Below, one piece after another: positions 54,481-63,186 of a DNA stretch of 64,000 nt (its first letter is position 1; each line of letters begins with the position of its first letter). The translations under genes and the position numbers were made by a program. The stretch covers positions 36,212 to 100,211 of the forward strand of contig CALHAR010000008.1 of NCBI GenBank assembly GCA_937931645.1. Direction: 5' to 3'. This DNA is from an uncultured Alphaproteobacteria bacterium. Its GTDB lineage: Bacteria; Pseudomonadota; Alphaproteobacteria; Micavibrionales; Micavibrionaceae. The notes under the pieces were generated by a model. The model was given only the letters and a program-made list of their open reading frames with translations, was not told the origin of the DNA and made no database searches.

Positions 54481-54505
54481 TTTTCTTTTCTTTTCTTTTC
54501 TTTTC
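54481..54505. repeat. Microsatellite: five copies of TTTTC between nhaA start and polA stop
   Basis: TTTTC occurs five times (AAAAG on the coding strand of nhaA and polA), in the 35-base gap between the polA stop and the nhaA ATG. Purine-rich repeats here could act as Shine-Dalgarno-like sequence. Confidence 0.95.
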
Positions 54506-54511
54506 TTTCTT

Positions 54512-57382
54512 TTAATGCGCTTCAGCCCAGCTCTGGCCTGATCCCGCTTCGGCGATGAGGGGCACGTCCAGTGTAACGACCTTTTCCATGACATGTTTAA
54601 CAAGGGTACTGGTTTCTTCTAGCTCCGTATCTGGTACTTCAAATATAAGCTCATCATGGACTTGTAGCAACATTTTTGCTTTGAGGTTGGCGGCTTTTAA
54701 GGCACTTGGCATTTTAATCATTGCCATTTTCATGATGTCGGCGGCGGTGCCCTGTAGGGGGGCGTTAATGGCGGCGCGCTCTGCGCCCATTTTTACATTC
54801 TGCATCTTGGCATTAATGTTTGGCGTGTAACATTTGCGTCCAAAAAGAGTTTGAACATATTCATGTTTGCGGGCAAATTCTTTTTGATCTTCCATGAAAG
54901 TTTCAATTTCATGAAACGTATCCAGATATTTACGGATGAATTGGTGAGCTTCGCCTGGGTCGCAATCTAGTTGCTTCGCCAGACCCCAGCCAGAGATACC
55001 GTAGATAATGCCAAAATTAACCGCTTTGGCTTGGCGGCGTAAATCACCGTCAACTTTATCAAGCGGTACGCCAAAAACTTGGGAAGCAGTGAGGGCGTGA
55101 ATATCAACACCATCTTTAAAGGCTTGTTTTAGGGCGGTTACATTTGCCATTTCGGCACAAAGGCGTAGCTCAACTTGGGAGTAATCAACCGCCAACAAGC
55201 TATGACCTTTATCGGCCACAAAAGCGGTACGGATTTTGCGCCCATCTTCGGTACGGATAGGGATGTTTTGCAGGTTAGGGTCGCTGGAGGCCAGTCGTCC
55301 TGTCGAGGTTCCTGCCATAGAAAAGGATGTATGAACGCGGCCCGTATCAGGGTTTATTTGCTCCTGTAGCGCATCGGTATATGTGCTTTTAAGCTTTGAT
55401 AATCCGCGCCATTCGAGAATGTTGGTAACAATTTCATGCCCTTGGGTAGATAGCTTTTCGAGCGTGCCAACATCGGTTGACCATTGGCCTGTCTTGGTTT
55501 TTTTACCGCCTTCTAACCCTATTTGGTCGAATAAAATTTCCCCAATTTGTTTGGGAGAGCCGACGTTAAATTCTGTGCCGGCTTCTTTTTGAATTGATTT
55601 TTCTAAAGTCTGTATTTTCTTTGTGAAGTCTTCTGACATTTTTTTGAGGATAAGCGGATCAACTTTAATACCGTTAAGCTCCATTTGACCGATAACAGGA
55701 ATAAGCGGGCGTTCAATTTTTTCATAAACGGTCGCCATTTTTTCAGGCGCAATACGGGGTTTGAAGATATGATGGAGGCGGTGCGTAATGTCAGCATCTT
55801 CTGCGGCGTAATCAAGGGCTTTGTTGATATCGACTTTATCAAAGGTGACTTGTTTTTTGCCTTTTCCTGCGACTTCGGAGAATTTAATAGGGGTATGACC
55901 TAAAAACATTTCTGCCATACCGTCCATCGAGTTTGAATGGCTGGTACCATCCAAAGTATAGGAAAGTAACATCGTGTCATCACAAGGGGACATGTCGATG
56001 CCATGTTTTTTCAACATTTGCCAATCATATTTTATGTTTTGACCAATTTTTAAAATAGCGGGGTCTTCGAGTAATGGTTTGAGGGCGGCGATTGCTTGAT
56101 CAAAAGGAATTTGTACAAGGTCACCTGTGCTTTCACCGAGAAGATCAACTTCTTCAGGGACATGGGTGAGCGGGATATAGGCGGCTTTACCTATTTTGGA
56201 ACAAATAGAGATGCCGACAAGCTTGGCAATGGCGGGGGTTAGCGCGGTTGTCTCGGTATCAATTGCTAGATGCCGCGTTTCATAGGCTTCATCAATCCAT
56301 TTTTGTAGCTCGCCTAAGTCAGTGATAAGCGTGTATTTATTATCTTTGATGTCAGGCGTTTCATTTGGAACAACTTTTAACGGTGTTTGGCTTTTCCCTG
56401 ATGTTGTCGGTGCATTATTATTCTGTGCTGTATTGCTGACGCCATCGTTACTGCTATTGGGCAGGCGGTTTAGGAGAGAGTTAAAGCCCTGCTTTTCTAA
56501 GAAATCTTTTAAGTCGGGGAGTTGTGGGTCATGTTTTATAAAAGTTTCTAACCCAACAGGGACAGGAACATCAGTGTCGAGGGTCACAAGCTTGCAAGAG
56601 ATACGTGCCATTTCTGCATTCTCAATTAGAGATTCACGACGCTTGGGTTGTTTAATTTCACTGGCACGTGCCAATAATTCTTCAAGTGTTCCGTATTCGT
56701 TAATTAATAAAGCGGCGGTTTTAATGCCAATACCTGGCACGCCTGGTACGTTATCGGAGCTGTCCCCTGCCAAAGATTGCACATCAATAACTTTGTCTGG
56801 TGTCACGCCAAATTTTTCGACTACGCCGTCTGCGTTGATAATGATGTTTTTCATGGGGTCGTAAATATGAATATGGTCATCAACCAGCTGCATCAGGTCT
56901 TTGTCAGATGAAATGATTTTTACTTTAATACCTTTGGCGGCGGCTTGCTTGGCGTAGGTGGCGATGAGGTCATCAGCTTCATACCCTTCTAGTTCTACGG
57001 CAGGAAGTCCGAGGGCTTCGGTAGCTTCGCGTACCAGTGGGAATTGGGGGATGAGGTCTTCGGGAGTTTCATCACGGTTGGCTTTATAATCCGCATAAAT
57101 GTCGTTACGAAAATTAGCGCGGCCAGCATCAAAAATAACGGCGATAGCGGCGTGCGAGTGCTCTTTAAGAAGCTTGAGCAACATGCTGGTAAAGCCGTAA
57201 ACTGCTCCAACGGGAGTGCCATCAGGGTTGGTCAGCTTACCCTGACCGCCATAGGCCATAGCGAAATAGGCACGGAATATGTAGCCAGAGCCATCAATAA
57301 GATAAATTTCATCTTTTTCGGCAGTCTCTGCTTCAATACTGTCTGTTTTTGATTGTGCCGTGCTTTTTTCTATTTGGGTCAT
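54512..57382 (-). CDS. polA: DNA polymerase I
   Basis: 956 residues. 5'-3' exonuclease domain at the N-terminus (IYLIDGSGYIFRAYFAM near 26, VPGVPGIGIKTAALLI near 210). The 3'-5' proofreading domain has its DxE pair (LAIDTETTAL near 380). The polymerase domain contains HTSFSMAGTSTGRLASSDPN near 680, LLAVDYSQVELRL near 725, RRQAKAVNFGIIYGISGWG near 780 and LLQVHDELIFEVP near 910. All catalytic residues are visible, so it is a complete three-activity enzyme for Okazaki fragment and repair synthesis. Confidence 0.97.
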   Translation of the reverse strand: MTQIEKSTAQSKTDSIEAETAEKDEIYLIDGSGYIFRAYFAMAYGGQGKLTNPDGTPVGAVYGFTSMLLKLLKEHSHAAIAVIFDAGRANFRNDIYADYKANRDETPEDLIPQFPLVREATEALGLPAVELEGYEADDLIATYAKQAAAKGIKVKIISSDKDLMQLVDDHIHIYDPMKNIIINADGVVEKFGVTPDKVIDVQSLAGDSSDNVPGVPGIGIKTAALLINEYGTLEELLARASEIKQPKRRESLIENAEMARISCKLVTLDTDVPVPVGLETFIKHDPQLPDLKDFLEKQGFNSLLNRLPNSSNDGVSNTAQNNNAPTTSGKSQTPLKVVPNETPDIKDNKYTLITDLGELQKWIDEAYETRHLAIDTETTALTPAIAKLVGISICSKIGKAAYIPLTHVPEEVDLLGESTGDLVQIPFDQAIAALKPLLEDPAILKIGQNIKYDWQMLKKHGIDMSPCDDTMLLSYTLDGTSHSNSMDGMAEMFLGHTPIKFSEVAGKGKKQVTFDKVDINKALDYAAEDADITHRLHHIFKPRIAPEKMATVYEKIERPLIPVIGQMELNGIKVDPLILKKMSEDFTKKIQTLEKSIQKEAGTEFNVGSPKQIGEILFDQIGLEGGKKTKTGQWSTDVGTLEKLSTQGHEIVTNILEWRGLSKLKSTYTDALQEQINPDTGRVHTSFSMAGTSTGRLASSDPNLQNIPIRTEDGRKIRTAFVADKGHSLLAVDYSQVELRLCAEMANVTALKQAFKDGVDIHALTASQVFGVPLDKVDGDLRRQAKAVNFGIIYGISGWGLAKQLDCDPGEAHQFIRKYLDTFHEIETFMEDQKEFARKHEYVQTLFGRKCYTPNINAKMQNVKMGAERAAINAPLQGTAADIMKMAMIKMPSALKAANLKAKMLLQVHDELIFEVPDTELEETSTLVKHVMEKVVTLDVPLIAEAGSGQSWAEAH

Positions 57383-57459
57383 AAAGAAGTTTTAGCGGGG
57401 AAGACGCTCAGACACAAGAGGCTAAGAGCTGAAAGGGGTTAGTTGTAAAGGAAGTCAAA

Positions 57460-58362
57460 CTAAGTCGTTGTTGCAAAGAGAGCGACAGCGGCGGCGTTTG
57501 ATACATTCAGGCTGGATATTGGTCCTGCTGTTGGGAGTGCCACGAGGGCGTCACATTGCTCGCGAACAAGACGGCGTAGCCCTGACCCTTCCGCGCCAAG
57601 GACAAGAACCAGTTTTTTATGGGTAGAGGAGAGCGCCTGTAGTTGCTCTTCGCCTTCTTCGGCCAACCCAATGGCAAAATACCCTGCCTCCTGTAATGCC
57701 TCGATAGAGCGTGTGAGGTTGGTTTCATAGGCCACGGGTAAATGCTCCACACCGCCGCAAGCGGTCTTAGCAAGGACACCTGTTAGCTCTGGCGCGTGTT
57801 TGCGCTGTAAGATCATTCCTGCCGCCCCTAATGCACAAGATGAGCGAATAATCGCGCCAACATTATGGGGGTCTGTCACTTGGTCTAGCATGATAAGGAC
57901 GCTTTTCTCTTTATGGTCTTCAGCGCGGATAATATCGTGAATGTCTATCTCATCGAGGGCTTGGCTGTGAAGGGCTATGCCTTGATGAACGCTGTTTTGC
58001 GAGGTGGCGTTATCAAGGATCGATTTGTCGATAATTTGTGGTGCGGGGCGCTTTAGGCCAAGGTCATGTGCTTTTTTAAGGGCATCATCGAAGCTTTCGA
58101 GAGCTTTTTCAGTAATATAGAGCGCGTGGATATGGCGTTTTGGGTTAATCCATGCCTCGGTCACGGCATGAACCCCATATAAATTAACGTTTAGGCGCTG
58201 TTTAGGCTCGGATTGTCTGGATTTTCTTGTTTTTTGCTGGTTGGACTGTTTATTTTTTGAACGGTTACGCTTTTGGTCATAAGCAGGCTTATCCTGAGGG
58301 CCAGAACGGGTACTAGATTTCCTTTTTGAGGGGCGATGTGCGTTATTTTTGGTATTTTTCAT
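57460..58362 (-). CDS. rlmB: SpoU-family rRNA 2'-O-methyltransferase (RlmB-like)
   Basis: Methylates a ribose in 23S rRNA (G2251 in E. coli). 300 residues. A basic, low-complexity N-terminus (KRKSSTRSGPQDKPAYDQKRNRSKN) precedes a substrate-binding domain (LYGVHAVTEAW) and the SPOUT catalytic domain: LDQVTDPHNVGAIIRSSCA near 165, VLVLGAEGSGLRRLV near 248 and PISSLNVSNAAAVALF near 280. The symbol is by resemblance; another TrmH-group enzyme is possible. Confidence 0.88.
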   Translation of the reverse strand: MKNTKNNAHRPSKRKSSTRSGPQDKPAYDQKRNRSKNKQSNQQKTRKSRQSEPKQRLNVNLYGVHAVTEAWINPKRHIHALYITEKALESFDDALKKAHDLGLKRPAPQIIDKSILDNATSQNSVHQGIALHSQALDEIDIHDIIRAEDHKEKSVLIMLDQVTDPHNVGAIIRSSCALGAAGMILQRKHAPELTGVLAKTACGGVEHLPVAYETNLTRSIEALQEAGYFAIGLAEEGEEQLQALSSTHKKLVLVLGAEGSGLRRLVREQCDALVALPTAGPISSLNVSNAAAVALFATTT

Positions 58363-58456
58363 GATTTAACTCATACACCCCTTGACAGGAGAAGCAAAAT
58401 TCTTTTTCTATGCTATGCGCTTTAACCGTATTTATTTAGACTTTTTAATACTCTGT

Positions 58457-58542
58457 GGGAGGATGGTCGAGTGGTTAATGGCAGCGGACTGTAACTCCGC
58501 CCGCGCAAGCGTACACAGGTTCGAATCCTGTTCCTCCCACCA
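58457..58542 (+). tRNA. tRNA-Tyr (anticodon GTA)
   Basis: Class II tRNA: acceptor GGGAGGA/TCCTCCC, D arm, anticodon loop CTGTAAC in a GCGGA/TCCGC stem, long variable arm (CCGCGCAAGCGTA), T arm CAGGTTCGAATCCTG, discriminator A and encoded CCA (58540-58542). It marks the left edge of the island-like segment. Confidence 0.94.
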
Positions 58543-58654
58543 TTAAGTCTTCTATTTCATAAACTTAGAGAATTAGTGCCTCAAACTCCTGCACACAGCA
58601 GGACTTTGGCGCTGCACCATTTTCATCAAGTGTTAAGAATATGGTGTTTGCATT

Positions 58655-58683
58655 AAAAAAGCCCGCTATTCTCTAGCAGGCCG
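58655..58683 (-). terminator. Terminator after the serine recombinase
   Basis: On the minus strand GCCTGCTA and TAGCGGGC pair (one G-T) with a five-base loop, followed by six T, about 25-50 bases past the recombinase stop. Confidence 0.8.
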
Positions 58684-58707
58684 TTTCGCAGTTGACAGTT
58701 TTTATTG

Positions 58708-60243
58708 TTAAGTTGCGCCGATCTCCATCGATTTCATGATCATTTGGTGTACATGCTGTTTGGAGAATTTATCACGTTCAGCGATGTCAGATAAGGTGAG
58801 GCTGCTAAAATGTTCTTCGCGCCAGATTGTACCTTTAATTAAGTTTCGGAGTTCGTGAGGAGGTAGATCTAGTGGATCATAATCTGTTACCTCTGGTTTT
58901 AGAATAACAGCGCCTTTGTAAGAACGACGGGTTGTGAAGGTAACGGATAAAATATGGTTGGACTTGGCGTATCGCTCAGGAATATTCAAATTTAAATGTT
59001 TCTGGATGGCTTGATGCAATGTATCTACATTTATATCAATCTGTAATTCTTCTTGGTGGACTGTGATTTTATTTATGCAGGATTTTATAATATTTTCTGT
59101 GTCGAGTGTGTGTTTATTAATATGCTCAATGACAGCATGATCGGTAGCTGAATCTAAAGCTAACATTTTTATGATTTTTTCTTCTATCGTTTTAAGAATA
59201 ACTTTTTCAATTTCATGCGCAGGGATGCGGGCCATCGTGCCTTTAGGATGATCGCGATATTGAATTAAGTTTTGGCTAATATAATAACGGTAGCGCTTGT
59301 CGTTTTTATTTGTAAAATCAGGACTGTAAGGTGTGCCCTCACAATCAAACAATAAACCTTTCAATAGATTCTGATCAGTAGATTTTTTGTGACCTCGCTG
59401 TACAGCCGATTGAGATACTAATTTATTTTGTACCGCGTCCCATAAATCTTGAGAAATAATGGCTTCATGCTGTCCATCATAGCTCTTATCTTTATGCCGT
59501 ATTTTGCCGATATAGATGGGGTTCTGAAGGATCATATAAAGCGCGCCGCGACTATAAGGCCTGCCACCTGTCACGTTACCGCGTTTAGATATACGTTGAT
59601 TGCTAACAGTGCCGTTCGCATCAAGTTCTTTCTTAAGTTTAGCAACACAGCCTAATGCAAGATATTGTTTGAATATCATTGTTGCTGTTTCGGCATGACT
59701 TTTATTTACGATAAGTTTTTTATCAATGGCTTCGTAGCCAACTGGTGGATTGCCACCCATCCACATTCCTTTCTTTTTACTAGCCAATATTTTATCACGG
59801 ATACGTTCGGCAGAAACTTCACGTTCAAATTGTGCGAAAGATAAAAGAACGTTTAAGGTCAATCGTCCCATGGAGGTGGTTGTGTTAAAACTTTGTGTGA
59901 TGCTTACAAACGTTACACCATACTTATCAAATATTTCCACCAACTTTGAAAAATCCATTAAAGCGCGCGTGAGGCGATCAATCTTGTAAACAACGACAGT
60001 TTGCACTTTCCCTTCTTTAATATCAGCGAGAAGTTTTTGAAGCGCGGGGCGATCTAAATTACCGCCAGAAAACCCACCGTCATTATATTGTGTTTTAATA
60101 GCTTTCCAACCCTCGGCGCGTTGACTGGCGATATAGGCTTCACAAGCTTCACGCTGAGCGTCCAACGTATTGAAGTCCATATCTAACCCTTCCTCAGTAG
60201 ACTTTCTGCAATAGATAGCGCAGTTTTTTATTTCCTGTTTCAT
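58708..60243 (-). CDS. Large serine recombinase
   Basis: 511 residues. The N-terminal resolvase domain carries the catalytic serine near residue 15 (IYCRKSTEEGLDMDFNTLDA), the VVVYKIDRLTRALMDF arginine region near 85 and FAQFEREVSAERIRDKI near 130. A recombinase domain (near 165-260) with GGRPYSRGALYMILQNP follows, then a zinc-ribbon-like/coiled-coil part and a C-terminal helix. Such proteins integrate or excise phages and mobile elements. It overlaps the DUF2924 gene upstream by four bases and is the first gene after tRNA-Tyr. No att sites could be placed. Confidence 0.93.
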   Translation of the reverse strand: MKQEIKNCAIYCRKSTEEGLDMDFNTLDAQREACEAYIASQRAEGWKAIKTQYNDGGFSGGNLDRPALQKLLADIKEGKVQTVVVYKIDRLTRALMDFSKLVEIFDKYGVTFVSITQSFNTTTSMGRLTLNVLLSFAQFEREVSAERIRDKILASKKKGMWMGGNPPVGYEAIDKKLIVNKSHAETATMIFKQYLALGCVAKLKKELDANGTVSNQRISKRGNVTGGRPYSRGALYMILQNPIYIGKIRHKDKSYDGQHEAIISQDLWDAVQNKLVSQSAVQRGHKKSTDQNLLKGLLFDCEGTPYSPDFTNKNDKRYRYYISQNLIQYRDHPKGTMARIPAHEIEKVILKTIEEKIIKMLALDSATDHAVIEHINKHTLDTENIIKSCINKITVHQEELQIDINVDTLHQAIQKHLNLNIPERYAKSNHILSVTFTTRRSYKGAVILKPEVTDYDPLDLPPHELRNLIKGTIWREEHFSSLTLSDIAERDKFSKQHVHQMIMKSMEIGAT

Positions 60244-60638
60244 GATGCTTCTTTCTTTTTAAGACCAAAGAAGGCGCGACCATTCCAACGACTGCCTGTT
60301 ATGTCGTTAGCAATTTGAGTGAGACTGGTATAATGCTGTTCCTGATATTCAAAACCGTTTGATTTTGTCAGCACACTGTGGCGTTTTCCTTTCCAGTTTC
60401 GAACAAGGCGTGTGCCTGGTTTTAAGGTTGAGCATTCTTCATCAAAGCATTTAGGGTTTCGTTTATATTGTTTTACAAGCTGATTAAGTCTGGTTTGTTG
60501 GTCCGGTGTCAGGGTGTTTTGTGTTTTGAAGGTAATGCTTTTTTCAAGCATAGTACGCCCGATACCTTTATGGGGCGCTTTGCCCCAAACCTTTTCCCAC
60601 CGTTGTCGTAACTCTGGAAGTGATAATTTATCCTGCAT
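60240..60638 (-). CDS. DUF2924 family protein
   Basis: 132 residues matching DUF2924: LRQRWEKVWGKAPHKGIGR at the N-terminus, LKPGTRLVRNWKGKRHSVL near residue 70, YTSLTQIANDITGSRWNGRAFF near 105. The family is typical of alphaproteobacterial prophages and is often found just before a serine recombinase, with which it may work. It overlaps the recombinase start by four bases (ATGA), so the two are coupled. Confidence 0.9.
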   Translation of the reverse strand: MQDKLSLPELRQRWEKVWGKAPHKGIGRTMLEKSITFKTQNTLTPDQQTRLNQLVKQYKRNPKCFDEECSTLKPGTRLVRNWKGKRHSVLTKSNGFEYQEQHYTSLTQIANDITGSRWNGRAFFGLKKKEAS

Positions 60639-60726
60639 ATGAAGCTCCTTTTTCTAAGCTCCATACACGCTTCCCTTGGCAGGCAAGTCCAGTCTTAAAT
60701 TGTTTTCTGTACATAGGCATATCGCC

Positions 60727-60741
60727 TGTATATTCTATACA
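60727..60741. promoter_or_regulatory. Perfect palindrome TGTATA-TTC-TATACA upstream of the putative restriction gene
   Basis: Six-base inverted repeats with a three-base centre, 19 bases before the ATG at 60761. A second, imperfect dyad (ATAGGC...GCCTGTAT) lies just before it. A TGTATATAA half-site also lies upstream of the methyltransferase gene near 63104. The palindrome could be an operator. Confidence 0.4.
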
Positions 60742-60760
60742 AAATGTTAGGATTTATACT

Positions 60761-61738
60761 ATGGCTGATAAAATATTTGTATTTGAAGGATCTAATTTGG
60801 TTATTACCGAGCCAGAAAATATAACCTTCGAAAATCCATTTTTTGAAACCATATATCAAACTTTGTTTGATGAAATTACGGAGGGTGATCTTAGTCCTCA
60901 TATTGATTTCGATCGATTTCATGATTTGAGTATAGGCTTCAATATATTTGATCTGGCAAAAGATAATAATGTTAGGATGGATAAGGAAAAAACATCTGAG
61001 AGTAAGAAAATAAAAGCAATGCTTTCGTTTTTAAAGGAGTTTCCGTCCTTTTTTAATTTTCTTGAAAATATAAATGCTAATGCTGAAGTGACCATAAAAT
61101 CTGCTGAATTTCTTATTGGCGATAATGTTTCACCTGATAATTTTATCAATGTTAAAAAGATTATAGATGATTGGAATAGGGGCCGGTGGACTCGCACAAA
61201 GACTGTCAGCGAAAGCCAAGCAGGAGTAAGTACTTTAGGCAGTATATCAGAAAATCTTCTTGAAAAAGCTTTAGAAACATTCATTGATAATGATAATTTC
61301 TTTAAAAACAATACATCTGAAGTACAATCATACGGTGATTTTGTCTTGATGTGCCTTCCTAATAATTTATGGCTTTCGGTTAAGTCTAACTTTGCCCGTG
61401 AGCGCTTGTTAGCATCTGGATATACAACAGATATATTGGGAGTTGGTTTTTTTACTGACTCAACAGAATTTACAAGTGGAGCAAAAATTCGTAATTTTCA
61501 AAAAGTTGGATTTGTGGCAATGTATGTTCCTGATATACCTATTAGTGAAGATCAAGTAACAAATAACACCAGCACATACTCTGAGATTGAAAGCTTTTAC
61601 AATCAGCACCAAGAGCATAATTTTCCTCTTAATATTAATGGTAAGCCATTTATTAGAAAATTATCTGAAATAGGTGATGATGTAGGATCTTTGCTGGCTG
61701 AAGCCAATATAAAGAAAAGAACAACAATAGGATTCTAA
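60761..61738 (+). CDS. Putative type II restriction endonuclease
   Basis: About 325 residues from the ATG at 60761 (AGGA lies about 10 bases before). YGDFVLMCLPNNLWLSVKSN near residue 195 has the D...(S/V)K layout of a PD-(D/E)xK nuclease site. No close family is recognised by eye; the call rests on this motif and on the cytosine methyltransferase gene 45 bases away in convergent orientation. It also begins with a MADKIFVFEGSNL segment. Alternatives are another island gene of unknown role. AT-rich. Confidence 0.6.
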   Translation: MADKIFVFEGSNLVITEPENITFENPFFETIYQTLFDEITEGDLSPHIDFDRFHDLSIGFNIFDLAKDNNVRMDKEKTSESKKIKAMLSFLKEFPSFFNFLENINANAEVTIKSAEFLIGDNVSPDNFINVKKIIDDWNRGRWTRTKTVSESQAGVSTLGSISENLLEKALETFIDNDNFFKNNTSEVQSYGDFVLMCLPNNLWLSVKSNFARERLLASGYTTDILGVGFFTDSTEFTSGAKIRNFQKVGFVAMYVPDIPISEDQVTNNTSTYSEIESFYNQHQEHNFPLNINGKPFIRKLSEIGDDVGSLLAEANIKKRTTIGF

Positions 61739-61783
61739 GTATTTAAGAAGAACAACTTGTATTGCTTTATTTTTTTATAAGGG

Positions 61784-63055
61784 TCAAGCTGCCTCTTTAA
61801 ATACGCTCTGTTTCTGTGCTTCTTTCATTGCTTCGATCATAGCATAAGCTACAGCACGAATAGCGGGAACCGCAACTGAATTGCCAAACTGCTTGTAAGC
61901 CTGAACATCTGATACTACATTAATGATAAAGTCTTCAGGGAATCCTTGTAAACGTGCACACTCACGAGGCGTAAGTTTGCGGGGATTTTTTCCGATATCT
62001 GATTGATCTATAAGGATCTCACTTCCGTCTTTATAATAACGAGCGCTAATTGTATTTGCGTATGGGCTTTCAGTATTAAAGAGACTATAGCCAAATCCAT
62101 TCCCTTTCTTCTTGTGCTCGCGTTTACGACGTTGATGACCTTCCCAAAGTTTGTCAGAAATAGTGTATTTATCGTCGACATCTTTATTTTGGAAAAGAAT
62201 GTCGCCTAAGCGTGTTTCGATGCCGCTAGCTTCTGGCCAATTAAATAAGGCATTAAAATCAGTATCTGTAGGAAAATGGTCTTTATTAAAGCCTACAATA
62301 AATATGCGTTCACGATTTTGAGGGACACCATAATCGGCTGCGCGTAGTACTTTGAAGTCAACCCAATAATTTAAGCTATCAGATAAGCTATCACGGGCTT
62401 CTTCTGACATTGGAATATTTTTTGGAATCTTATGTTCGTTTTCGCCGCGTAAAATATCTAAAATAGATTTTAGGGTACGGCCTTTATCATGACCACGTAG
62501 TTGTTTTACGTTTTCTAATAAAAATGCTTTAGGTCTGTGATAACTTAAAATTCTTTGTATCTCAAAAAACATCGTTCCGCGTGTGTCCATAAAACCTTGT
62601 TTTAATCCAGCCTGTGAAAAAGCCTGACAAGGAAACCCTGCTAACAAAATATCATGTTCAGGAATATCTTTAGCAGCAATAGGGACGATATCTCCTTGAG
62701 GGGATTCTTTAAAGTTTTCAAAATAGGTTTTCTTTGCAAATTTATCCCATTCTGAAGTGAAGACACATTCCCCGTTTAGGTCTCGTTCAAAGGGAAGGCG
62801 AATACCTCCAATACCAGCAAATAAGTCAATAAATTTAAATGCTGACGGTCTTTTTTTACGCTGTTTAGCTGCGGTTTTTATAGTTTCAGCGATACCGCGC
62901 AGTTGATCCATATAGGCTTTTTTGGGTTCAATTTCACCAGCGTGCCAGCGACGTATAGTCCTTGCAGATACTCCAAGAAGGTCGCCTGCTTCTTCAGGAT
63001 TCATGCCAACAGACTCTAGAAGAGTTGAAAATTTATTATGATTATCTTTAGTCAT
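61784..63055 (-). CDS. DNA (cytosine-5) methyltransferase with N-terminal helix-turn-helix
   Basis: About 423 residues. An N-terminal helix-turn-helix (NPEEAGDLLGVSARTIRRWHAG, about 19-40) precedes the C5-MTase core: motif I FKFIDLFAGIGGIRLPFE near 75, motif IV LLAGFPCQAFSQAG with the catalytic Cys, motif VI LLENVKQL, motif VIII QNRERIFIVGF, then a target-recognition region, motif IX LTPRECARLQGFPEDF and motif X QFGNSVAVPAI. All motifs appear intact. The ATG at 63055 has AGGAGA before it and is preferred to a start at 63115. The HTH recalls M.SsoII/M.EcoRII-type enzymes, which repress their own operon. Confidence 0.94.
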   Translation of the reverse strand: MTKDNHNKFSTLLESVGMNPEEAGDLLGVSARTIRRWHAGEIEPKKAYMDQLRGIAETIKTAAKQRKKRPSAFKFIDLFAGIGGIRLPFERDLNGECVFTSEWDKFAKKTYFENFKESPQGDIVPIAAKDIPEHDILLAGFPCQAFSQAGLKQGFMDTRGTMFFEIQRILSYHRPKAFLLENVKQLRGHDKGRTLKSILDILRGENEHKIPKNIPMSEEARDSLSDSLNYWVDFKVLRAADYGVPQNRERIFIVGFNKDHFPTDTDFNALFNWPEASGIETRLGDILFQNKDVDDKYTISDKLWEGHQRRKREHKKKGNGFGYSLFNTESPYANTISARYYKDGSEILIDQSDIGKNPRKLTPRECARLQGFPEDFIINVVSDVQAYKQFGNSVAVPAIRAVAYAMIEAMKEAQKQSVFKEAA

Positions 63056-63186
63056 GGGTTCTCCTACAGGGCATTTTATGGACATTATGACGTAAAGAGT
63101 CCGTGTATATAACAATCAATCGTACCTTCTCCACAACTGATTATCAAGAACAAAATAAGAACATTTGGTGCCAGCTAAATCTAATC

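Noticed and set aside
56322..56864. 180-codon reading frame opposite polA
   Set aside because: Antisense shadow of the polA coding sequence, Ser-rich, with no family match.
58588..58604. CTCCTGC...GCAGGA hairpin after tRNA-Tyr as an attachment site
   Set aside because: No second copy exists in the window and the stem is short; it may just be part of a tRNA terminator.
60620..60760. A start of the putative restriction gene at 60620 (47 residues more)
   Set aside because: It would overlap the DUF2924 gene and the palindrome; the ATG at 60761 has a proper ribosome-binding site.
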